Assembly: GCA_963824595.1 (NCBI GenBank)
Contig: CAWGPY010000001.1
Coordinates: forward strand, 62,001 to 126,000
Direction: 5' to 3'
DNA: 64,000 bases
DNA from: Cybelea sp963824595
GTDB lineage: Bacteria > Vulcanimicrobiota > Vulcanimicrobiia > Vulcanimicrobiales > Vulcanimicrobiaceae
This document shows, in pieces, positions 34,950 through 40,961 of this stretch (position 1 is its first letter; every line of letters starts with the position of its first letter). Under the pieces are notes generated by a model, which saw only the letters and a program-made list of their open reading frames with translations, was not told where the DNA came from and searched no databases. Both the position numbers and the translations under genes were made by a program.

Positions 34950-35684
34950 TCACAGAATCTTGGCTTGCGAGGGCGGCCAGAAGATGAGAAACGCGCGGCC
35001 CGTGAAGCCCGCCCGGGTTCCGGCTCGCGGACCGCTCGCGAAGTTCCCGTCGTCTTGCGCGAAGCCCCAGATGTGAGAGTCCTCGGAATCGTTGCGATTG
35101 TCGCCGAGCATGATGTAGCAGTGCGGTGGGATGCGATCCGGGGCGGTCCAGGCCGACGCGGGCGGAACGTTGCCCTCGTGCGGGTCGATCCGCTGCCAGC
35201 CGCCGCCGTAGCTCACGTAGATCCCGTAGTCGCGAATCTCAAAGTTGTACGCCGGCTTCTCCGCGGTGTACGGCTCCTTTAGGGCCGTGCCGTTGAGGTA
35301 GACGACGCCGTTCGCAACGCGCATCGTATCGCCGGGGCGCCCGATCACGCGCTTGATGAAATCGTCGGGCGTCGGAACGGGGGGCGGGAAGACGACGATG
35401 TCGCCTTCGTTGGGCGGATGGAAGCGGTATTCGAACTTGTCCACCAGCAACACGTCGTGGATCTGGAGCGTCGGCAACATCGATCCCGACGGAATGTAGT
35501 AGGTCCGAGCCACGAACGTGATCAGCACCCACGCTGCGATGCCGGCCACGATGAACGGGTCGAGGAACTCGCGCGCGATCGCCGTGCTCCGCCCCGACGA
35601 TCCGGCCACGACCGGCCGCAACGAGAGGACCAAGCGCGCGGCCCCGATCACCGCGACGATCGTGAGAAGTTCGTAGGGCGTCAT
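34950..35684 (-). CDS. lepB: Signal peptidase I, copy 2
   Basis: 244 residues with two N-terminal membrane helices. Catalytic Ser in YIPSGSMLPTL, catalytic Lys in FIKRVIGRPGD, C-terminal LGDNRNDSEDSHIWG. Between the Lys box and the last box it carries an insertion of about 40 residues (YNFEIRDYGIYVSYGGGWQ) absent from copy 1 and shared with copy 3. Copies 2 and 3 are thus closer relatives, pointing to tandem duplication followed by divergence. Confidence 0.93.
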   Translation of the reverse strand: MTPYELLTIVAVIGAARLVLSLRPVVAGSSGRSTAIAREFLDPFIVAGIAAWVLITFVARTYYIPSGSMLPTLQIHDVLLVDKFEYRFHPPNEGDIVVFPPPVPTPDDFIKRVIGRPGDTMRVANGVVYLNGTALKEPYTAEKPAYNFEIRDYGIYVSYGGGWQRIDPHEGNVPPASAWTAPDRIPPHCYIMLGDNRNDSEDSHIWGFAQDDGNFASGPRAGTRAGFTGRAFLIFWPPSQAKIL

Positions 35685-35697
35685 TCGATCGGAACGC

Positions 35698-36402
35698 TCA
35701 CTTGGCCAGCACGCTCAACCGATCGAGCGGCCAGACCGTGAGAAAGGCGCGGCCGATGAACCGGCCGCGCGCCTTGCGCGCGGCGAGCGGCCCCGCGGCG
35801 AAGGCTCCGCCCGCCTGCGCGAAGCCCCACACGTGCGAGTCGTCGGAGTAGTTGCGGTTGTCGCCCAGCACGAAATAAAAGCCCGCCGGGATGCGATCGG
35901 GAGCCGGCCACAGCGCGCGCGGCGGCACGTTTGCGGCGCGCGAATCGAGCGCCGTTCCGTCAACGTAGATCCCAAAGTCGCGAATCGCCAAGTCGTAGCG
36001 CGGCGGCTGATTCACGTACGGTTCGTCTAGGGCCCTGCCGTTGCGGTACACCGTGCCGCCCGAGATCGTGATGGAGTCGCCGGGAACGCCGATCACGCGC
36101 TTGACGTAGTCGCTGCCGCCCGCGGCGACCGGCGGCACGAAGACGGCGATGTCGCCTTCGGCCGGGCGGTGCAGGCGATACGCGATCTCGTCCACCAGCA
36201 GCACGTCACCCACCGCCAGCGTGGGGACCATCGACACCGACGGAATGTAGAACGTGCGGATGACGAACGTAATCAGGAAGAGAGCGAGCAGCACCGCGAC
36301 GGTCGAAGCGTCGAGATATCCGCGGACGACGGGTTTGCCGGAGAGTGCGAGACGCGCGATGCCCAAAACGCAGAGGAGGCCGACCAGCTGCAGCGGTGTC
36401 AG
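35698..36402 (-). CDS. lepB: Signal peptidase I, copy 3
   Basis: About 234 residues. Catalytic Ser in YIPSVSMVPTL, Lys in YVKRVIGVPGD, final box LGDNRNYSDDSHVWG. Start uncertain: TTG 36366 is the first standard codon, but the frame is open back to the rplS stop, and CTG 36402 gives an N-terminus (TPLQLVGLLCVLGIARLALS) that aligns residue-for-residue with the start of copy 2 (TPYELLTIVAVIGAARLVLS). I therefore extend to CTG 36402. It follows rplS by 9 bp, so probably co-transcribed. Confidence 0.88.
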   Translation of the reverse strand: MTPLQLVGLLCVLGIARLALSGKPVVRGYLDASTVAVLLALFLITFVIRTFYIPSVSMVPTLAVGDVLLVDEIAYRLHRPAEGDIAVFVPPVAAGGSDYVKRVIGVPGDSITISGGTVYRNGRALDEPYVNQPPRYDLAIRDFGIYVDGTALDSRAANVPPRALWPAPDRIPAGFYFVLGDNRNYSDDSHVWGFAQAGGAFAAGPLAARKARGRFIGRAFLTVWPLDRLSVLAK

Positions 36403-36411
36403 AGCGCAGCT

Positions 36412-36765
36412 CTAACCACCTTTGGCCTTCTTTTCCTTGATTCGCGCGGCCTTGCCGACCTTCTCGCTGAGGTAGTAGAGGCGGTTGCGCGAAACGACGC
36501 CGCGCTTGCCGACTTCGATGCGCTCGACGCGCGGGCTGTGCAGCAAGAACGTCTTCTCGACGCCGACGCCGTGGGCGATTCGGCGAACCGTTATCGACTC
36601 TCCGGCGGATCCGCCTTTGCGCACGATGACGACGCCTTCGAACATCTGCGTGCGCTCCTTCCCGCCTTCGACGACCTTGGAGAACACCTTGACGGTGTCG
36701 CCGGTGCGGAAGTCGGGCAGGTTGTCTTTGAGCTGATCGCGGTTGAGTGCGTCAATAACGTTCAT
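36412..36765 (-). CDS. rplS: 50S ribosomal protein L19
   Basis: 117 residues, located at the 30S-50S interface. Recognised from DFRTGDTVKVFSKVVEGGKERTQ-type start, FEGVVIVRKGGSAGESITV and GVGVEKTFLLHSPRVE. It stands downstream of trmD as in most bacteria. The tail (VGKAARIKEKKAKGG) is the usual basic C-terminus. A perfect hairpin lies in its 69-bp leader. Confidence 0.97.
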   Translation of the reverse strand: MNVIDALNRDQLKDNLPDFRTGDTVKVFSKVVEGGKERTQMFEGVVIVRKGGSAGESITVRRIAHGVGVEKTFLLHSPRVERIEVGKRGVVSRNRLYYLSEKVGKAARIKEKKAKGG

Positions 36766-36796
36766 TGCTTTGTCATCCTGGGCTTAAGCACAGCAT

Positions 36797-36817
36797 CGCC
36801 GGGCGCGGAGCCCGGCG
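36797..36817 (-). other. Perfect 8-bp hairpin in the trmD-rplS spacer
   Basis: Inverted repeat CGCCGGGC / GCCCGGCG around a 5-nt loop, 32 bp upstream of the rplS start on the coding strand. No T-tract follows, so it is not a canonical terminator; it could be an mRNA processing or stability element adjusting L19 output relative to TrmD. Confidence 0.5.
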
Positions 36818-36834
36818 GAAACCACCGTATCCTA

Positions 36835-37551
36835 TCACGGGCCTTCGTCGCCCTGCAAGGCATCCTCTTGCAGGGCGTCCAGCAGGTCCCGCCTGCGGGC
36901 CGCCGTGCGCAGCCGCGACTGTTCGCGCCGCCAGCGCGCGATCTTGGCGTGGTCGCCCGAGAGCAGGACCGGCGGCACGTCCACGCCGCGAAAGACGGCC
37001 GGCCGGGTGAAGCTCGGATAGTCGAGCGTCCCCCCCGCGAACGATTCGCTCGCCAGCGAGTCCGGCCGCACGGCGCCGGGGAGCAGGCGAATCGTTGCGT
37101 CCATGAACGCGAGGGCCGGGATCTCGCCGCCCGTCAGCACGAAGTCGCCGAGCGACCGTTCCTCGAGCGGGTAGAGCTGCGCGAGGCGGTCGTCAATGCC
37201 CTCGTAGTGGCCGCAGACGAGGATCAACCGGTCCAGCGCCGCCCACCGGGCGGCGTCGTCGTGGGTGAAGGGAGCCCCGCTCGGGCTGGGCACCACGATC
37301 GCGAAACGCTCCGTCGCGGCCTCCGCGGCGACCCGGTCGAGGATGCGGGCGATGGGCTCGATGCGGAGCACCATTCCCGGGCCTCCGCCGAAGGGGGCGT
37401 CGTCGGCTCGCTCGCCGTCGGCGAGCTCGTCGAGCAGATGGTGATAGCGGACGGTTGCCAGACCGTGCTCGACCGTGCGGCCCACGATCGACAAGCCGAC
37501 GAACGGCGCGAAGACCTCCGGAAAAAGCGTAACGACGTCGATCGTGAACAC
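36835..37551 (-). CDS. trmD: tRNA (guanine-N1)-methyltransferase TrmD
   Basis: Methylates G37 of tRNAs using SAM, preventing frameshifting. 238 residues; SPOUT trefoil-knot motifs GGGPGMVLR, LVCGHYEGIDDR and SLGDFVLTGGE are intact. GTG 37551 yields the family-typical start FTIDVVTLFPEVF. rimM and rpsP, usual upstream partners, are absent; a divergent TPR gene begins only 9 bp away, so the trmD promoter must overlap that gene. Confidence 0.95.
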   Translation of the reverse strand: MFTIDVVTLFPEVFAPFVGLSIVGRTVEHGLATVRYHHLLDELADGERADDAPFGGGPGMVLRIEPIARILDRVAAEAATERFAIVVPSPSGAPFTHDDAARWAALDRLILVCGHYEGIDDRLAQLYPLEERSLGDFVLTGGEIPALAFMDATIRLLPGAVRPDSLASESFAGGTLDYPSFTRPAVFRGVDVPPVLLSGDHAKIARWRREQSRLRTAARRRDLLDALQEDALQGDEGP

Positions 37552-37560
37552 AGAGGGAGC

Positions 37561-38034
37561 GTGTTTCGGGATGACGGCCGATTTGCTTGCGCGTTGGCGG
37601 CGCTCGACCGGCGCGACTTTTCCGGTGCGGATGCGGCGCTCACGCAGCTGCTCGAGCTCGAGGAACGCGGCGCCGGCGAGCGGGCGTTCTTGCTCAATAA
37701 ACGGGGCGTCGCGCGGATCGGGTTGGGCCGGCGCGAGCTTGCGCGCGCCGACTTCGCGGCGGCCCTCGAGGCGGCGGGCCGTTACGCGCCGGCCGAGGCG
37801 AATCTCGGCAATCTGCTGCTCGAAGACGGCGACGTGGATGGAGCGATCGTGCGGTACGAGGCGGCCGTGCGCAGCGACCCCGATCACTCCGTCGCATATC
37901 TCAATTTGAGCGTCGCCTACAAGCGCGTCGGGCGCTTCGCCGAAGCGGTGAAAGCGCTGCGGCATTCGCAGCGTCTCGCGGCGCGTGCTCCGGCTAGCGG
38001 GGTGAGTTTTTGGCGGCGGGCTCGGCGGCGGTGA
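37561..38034 (+). CDS. Tetratricopeptide-repeat protein
   Basis: 157 residues from GTG 37561, with a GAGGGAG just upstream. At least three TPR helical pairs are visible (FLLNKRGVARIGLGRRELARADF, APAEANLGNLLLEDGDVDGAI and SVAYLNLSVAYKRVGRFAEAV, each cut here to its core). The protein is cytosolic, probably a scaffold, with no enzyme domain. The open frame continues far upstream but only as a shadow of trmD, rplS and lepB. The 3' end overlaps the convergent hypothetical gene by 41 bp. Confidence 0.72.
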   Translation: MFRDDGRFACALAALDRRDFSGADAALTQLLELEERGAGERAFLLNKRGVARIGLGRRELARADFAAALEAAGRYAPAEANLGNLLLEDGDVDGAIVRYEAAVRSDPDHSVAYLNLSVAYKRVGRFAEAVKALRHSQRLAARAPASGVSFWRRARRR

Positions 38035-38476
38035 TCTCTTCGAGGTATTCGAAGAGCTGCGGCAGCGTGATCTTCTCGAGGGCCGTTCGCTCGTGGATCG
38101 CGCCTCCGTCTTCGCCCTCGTCGCGGATGTAGCACCGCGTCTCGACCCCGTCGGCGTCGCCGCTGATGAACGAGACGGCGAAGCCCCGCCCCGGCATCTC
38201 GTCGTAGATTCGCATCGTTTGCGGATTGAGGATTTCGATCGAGTGCGACGGGCTGTTCGCGTCGAAGAAGAGGATCTTGAGATGTTCGAAGTTGGTCACT
38301 TCGATCAGCCCAACCACGAACACGTTTTTGGTGGAAAAGAACTCATGACCGCGCTTGCTGCGGCTCGACACTTCGTAGAAGACGCGGTGCGCAACGAACC
38401 GGTTGAGGATCTTTCGAAGCGTCGCCAGCGAGGCCAGCGTCTCGGTGCGGTTGCCGCGTGTGTATATGATCTTCAC
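37994..38476 (-). CDS. Hypothetical protein
   Basis: 160 residues from GTG 38476, not recognised. Soluble alpha/beta composition; starts KIIYTRGNRTETLASLATL, has a region KNVFVVGLIEVTNFEHLKIL and ends in an acidic/Ala tail. The start is not certain: an ATG at 38512 would add 12 residues, and neither has a clear ribosome site. Aromatic-rich strands with evenly spread charge suggest a folded domain, not a shadow frame. Confidence 0.6.
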   Translation of the reverse strand: MKIIYTRGNRTETLASLATLRKILNRFVAHRVFYEVSSRSKRGHEFFSTKNVFVVGLIEVTNFEHLKILFFDANSPSHSIEILNPQTMRIYDEMPGRGFAVSFISGDADGVETRCYIRDEGEDGGAIHERTALEKITLPQLFEYLEEITAAEPAAKNSPR

Positions 38477-38574
38477 GGGCGGGTCGTGATGCTTGCACGG
38501 CCGCGCAGGCAAGCCCTCCCGGGAGCTCGGCGGAAGTGGAGTGCCGCTCCCTGAAAGAGCGTCCCTAGCATCCG

Positions 38575-38808
38575 ATGTTTTCCGTACCCGACGTCCTGGT
38601 CGTCTCCATCCTGGCGCTGTTGCTCTTCGGGCCCGACCGGCTGCCGAAGCTGATGCGCCAGGCCGGCCGTTTCATGCGGGAAGTCCAGAACACGTCGCAC
38701 TCGTTCATCGCCGAGATGGAACGAGCGGCCGACGTATCCGAGCCGCCGATCGCGCCCCTACCGCCGCTTCCGTCCCAGCCCGAGCCGAAGCCGGATCCGG
38801 AGCTCTAA
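38575..38808 (+). CDS. tatA: TatA/TatB-like twin-arginine translocase subunit
   Basis: 77 residues. One N-terminal membrane helix ending in the Tat hinge (VVSILALLLFGPDRLPKLMRQ, core LFGPDRLP) and an amphipathic helix (AGRFMREVQNTSHSF), then a Pro-rich tail. The FGP element with a following amphipathic helix is diagnostic; TatA and TatB cannot be told apart with confidence. tatC is not nearby. Confidence 0.85.
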   Translation: MFSVPDVLVVSILALLLFGPDRLPKLMRQAGRFMREVQNTSHSFIAEMERAADVSEPPIAPLPPLPSQPEPKPDPEL

Positions 38809-38817
38809 CCTCGAGTT

Positions 38818-39108
38818 CTAGATATTGAAGTTCTGGCGGATCTCCGTGATGCGTTGCTGTACGACCGTTCGCACTTGCGCGTGGAGGCGCTGCTTCTGTT
38901 CGTCGGGCAGGCGGCGGTAGATCATGTACCCCGCGGCGGAGAGCAGTCCGCCCAGCACGCCGGCGAGGAGAATCTTGCCGGCTTCGCCAGCGTCGTCGCC
39001 CTCGTGCGGCGGGGCCTTCTCGCCATAACCGCTCTGATAGCCGTTGCCGGCCTTGGCGGAGCCCGACCAGGGCTGGTCGGGGGGCGTGGTGCGGAAACTC
39101 TCAGACAT
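38818..39108 (-). CDS. Hypothetical single-span membrane protein
   Basis: 96 residues; ATG 39108 preceded by an ideal AAAGGAG. Polar Gly/Ser/Pro-rich first half (MSESFRTTPPDQPWSGS), one membrane helix (ILLAGVLGGLLSAAGYMIY) and a charged C-terminal helix (LHAQVRTVVQQRITEIRQ). Somewhat YtxH-like in layout. It occupies the place downstream of rplU-prp where rpmA (L27) is normally found. Confidence 0.72.
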   Translation of the reverse strand: MSESFRTTPPDQPWSGSAKAGNGYQSGYGEKAPPHEGDDAGEAGKILLAGVLGGLLSAAGYMIYRRLPDEQKQRLHAQVRTVVQQRITEIRQNFNI

Positions 39109-39119
39109 CGTGATCTCCT

Positions 39120-39455
39120 TTATTTTGCCTGCTCTCTTACCCGCTTGAGGCGCACGTGTTTCGGAAAACGCGCCGCAATCTGCTCCACCGCGAGCTCCGC
39201 GGTCGCCGCAATCGCCGCCACGCTCTCGCGGTCGCGCTCGCCGTCGCCCCAGCTCAGCTCCAGGACGCCGGCCTCGCGTCGCGTCTCCATGACGGTCCCG
39301 GCGTGCTCGGCCAGACCCAGGGCTGCGGCTTGTAAGACCGCGGAGACCGCCGCACAGACGATGTCTTCGCCGGCGTCGGCGAAATCCGCGTGTCCCTGCG
39401 CCGAAAAACCCGCGAGCCGGCCGCGGCCGTCACGAACGAAGGTAACCTCGACCAT
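39120..39455 (-). CDS. prp: Ribosomal-processing cysteine protease Prp
   Basis: 111 residues. Prp removes an N-terminal extension from ribosomal protein L27 in Firmicutes and relatives. Catalytic His in SAQGHADFADAG and catalytic Cys in EDIVCAAVSAVLQAA are both present, with the family's AGFSAQGH start. It follows rplU by 14 bp, matching the conserved rplU-prp-rpmA order, but rpmA does not follow here. Confidence 0.92.
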   Translation of the reverse strand: MVEVTFVRDGRGRLAGFSAQGHADFADAGEDIVCAAVSAVLQAAALGLAEHAGTVMETRREAGVLELSWGDGERDRESVAAIAATAELAVEQIAARFPKHVRLKRVREQAK

Positions 39456-39469
39456 TCTGGCCTCGGCCG

Positions 39470-39784
39470 TTAGGGAAGGGTGATCTTGGTGATCTTGACT
39501 TCGGCGTACGGCTGGCGGTGGCCGTTGAGCTTGCGCACTCGCTTCTTCGGCTTATAGCGGAAGACGAGGATCTTCTTGTCCTTGCCTTGCCGGACGACCG
39601 TGCCCGAGACGCTGGCGCCGTCGACGATCGGGGTGCCGATCCGCAGCGAGTCCCCGCCCCCGGCGGCGACGACGCGGTCGAAGGTCACGTCGGAGCCCAC
39701 CTCACTGGCGACGAGGTCGCAGCGGATGACGTCGCCCTCGGCGACTCGATACTGTTTGCCGCCGGACTCAATGATCGCGTACAT
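39470..39784 (-). CDS. rplU: 50S ribosomal protein L21
   Basis: 104 residues. Start ATG 39784 gives MYAIIESGGKQYRVAEGD, the hallmark of L21; the end FRYKPKKRVRKLNGHRQ is also conserved. The longer open frame upstream is not used. GAGG lies just before the ATG. A good sigma-70-type promoter sits immediately upstream (39794-39822). Confidence 0.97.
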   Translation of the reverse strand: MYAIIESGGKQYRVAEGDVIRCDLVASEVGSDVTFDRVVAAGGGDSLRIGTPIVDGASVSGTVVRQGKDKKILVFRYKPKKRVRKLNGHRQPYAEVKITKITLP

Positions 39785-39793
39785 GACCTCGGT

Positions 39794-39822
39794 ACGATAG
39801 CAGGGAGGGCCCCTGCAGTCAA
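39794..39822 (-). promoter_or_regulatory. Promoter of rplU with a dyad in the spacer
   Basis: On the minus strand TTGACT (39822-39817), a 17-bp spacer and TATCGT (39799-39794). The spacer is itself an inverted repeat, GCAGGG-5-CCCTGC, filling it exactly. The expected transcription start is within a few bases of the rplU ATG (39784). Confidence 0.6.
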
Positions 39823-39848
39823 CGGCCATTTCGCAGGCCTCGGCGCCC

Positions 39849-39877
39849 TTGACGGTGACGTACCCTAGTGGTATAAG
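39849..39877 (+). promoter_or_regulatory. Promoter TTGACG-17-TATAAG
   Basis: TTGACG at 39849-39854, a 17-bp spacer and TATAAG at 39872-39877. The predicted start of transcription (about 39883-39886) is 2-5 nt before ATG 39888, so the first gene of the operon would have an almost leaderless mRNA. Confidence 0.75.
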
Positions 39878-39887
39878 AGAGTAGTCT

Positions 39888-40088
39888 ATGAAACAGATTG
39901 CTCTGGATTCAACCCCCTCGCTCGCCCGGCCGCTCTGCGCCGGGAAGCTCGCCTTCGTCTGGGGCTGCTACGGCTACGCGATAGCGTCGCTCTGGCATCT
40001 CGCCGGCGGCAACCCGTGGGCGCAGAGCGCCGCCTGGGGGGCGGCCGCGATCGCCGGCTCGCTGTTGCTCGGCCTGGGGGCGTACTGA
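39888..40088 (+). CDS. Small membrane protein, first gene of a three-gene operon
   Basis: 66 residues with two membrane helices (LAFVWGCYGYAIASLWHLA and SAAWGAAAIAGSLLLGLG). Not recognised. No Shine-Dalgarno sequence precedes ATG 39888; with the promoter so close, translation is probably leaderless. Only 1 bp separates its stop from the next membrane gene. Both share the CAGK/CAGG..F.WG pattern, suggesting related proteins working together. Confidence 0.68.
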   Translation: MKQIALDSTPSLARPLCAGKLAFVWGCYGYAIASLWHLAGGNPWAQSAAWGAAAIAGSLLLGLGAY

Positions 40089-40089
40089 C

Positions 40090-40668
40090 GTGGAACGGCT
40101 CGACGCCACCCAAGCGCGCGACCACCTGGAGCTCGTAGAACGCATCCTGTCCGAGTCGCATCCGCGGCTCTGCGCCGGCGGCGAGTACTTCCTCGTCTGG
40201 GGCGTGGCCTCGGCGTTCGTCACCGTGCTCTTCGCGCTCGCCGGAGGCGGGGCGCTTCCGCAGGCGGCGCTGTGGGCGGCCCCGGCGGTGCTGCTTGCGG
40301 CCGTCGTATTCTCGATTCTCCGCGGCAAGTTCACGCAGCGCGAGCTGCGCCGCGCGTCGCTGGTTCAGCGCGAGTTCTTCAACGTGCTCTGGCTGACGAT
40401 CGGACTCGCGTTCGTCGCGACGGTTGCGGCAAACCACATCTTCGTAGGTCTCGCGAGCGCCGCGATTTGGAGCGTAGCGGAGGCGATCGTGCTGCTCTAC
40501 ATCGGCATGCACGGCAATCGGCGCGCACAGGTCGCGGGCATCGTCATGGTCGCGTCGCTGATCGCAGCCAACTTCGCGCCGCCGAACGTCGCGGGCTTCG
40601 TCTTAGGCGCGGGGATGCTCGTGGGATATGCGGGCTTCGGCGTCGTCGAACTGCTTGCCCGCGACTAA
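40090..40668 (+). CDS. Polytopic membrane protein
   Basis: 192 residues from GTG 40090. An N-terminal soluble helix (ERLDATQARDHLELVERIL) is followed by about five to six membrane segments, the first being GEYFLVWGVASAFVTVLFALAG in part. Family not recognised. It is followed 14 bp later by a winged-helix regulator; membrane protein plus DUF-type winged-helix pairs commonly form autoregulated modules. Confidence 0.68.
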   Translation: MERLDATQARDHLELVERILSESHPRLCAGGEYFLVWGVASAFVTVLFALAGGGALPQAALWAAPAVLLAAVVFSILRGKFTQRELRRASLVQREFFNVLWLTIGLAFVATVAANHIFVGLASAAIWSVAEAIVLLYIGMHGNRRAQVAGIVMVASLIAANFAPPNVAGFVLGAGMLVGYAGFGVVELLARD

Positions 40669-40682
40669 GGAACCTCTGAACG

Positions 40683-40961
40683 ATGGATGAGCTGCTGCTC
40701 TCCAAGGTTCGGCTCGGCGTCGTCGCCGAGCTCCTCAACTTCGACTGGATCGCATTCTCGGAGCTGGCGCGATCGCTGGACGTGAGCAACGGCAACCTGG
40801 GCGCGCACGTTGCGAAGCTCGTCGAAGCCGGCTACGTGGACGAGGAGAAGTCGTTCGTCAATCGGCGACCCCTCACACGGTACCGGCTGACGAAGCGCGG
40901 CCGCGAGGCGTTCGCCGCGCACGTCGCGCGGCTGCAATCGCTGCTGAAAGCCGCCACCTAA
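40683..40961 (+). CDS. Winged-helix transcriptional regulator
   Basis: 92 residues, AAGGAA before ATG. Winged helix-turn-helix of the HTH_34/MarR-like type: RLGVVAELLNFDWIAFSELA, recognition region VSNGNLGAHVAKLVEAGYV and wing SFVNRRPLTRYRLTKRGREA. No ligand-binding domain. Last gene of the operon driven from 39849, which it probably controls, perhaps through the dyad at the adjacent rplU promoter (speculative). Its last 4 bp overlap the convergent FadH-like gene. Confidence 0.85.
   Translation: MDELLLSKVRLGVVAELLNFDWIAFSELARSLDVSNGNLGAHVAKLVEAGYVDEEKSFVNRRPLTRYRLTKRGREAFAAHVARLQSLLKAAT

Noticed and set aside
36169..37560. N-terminal extension of the TPR gene
   Set aside because: The frame is open but runs antisense across lepB, rplS and trmD; the TPR pattern begins only after GTG 37561.
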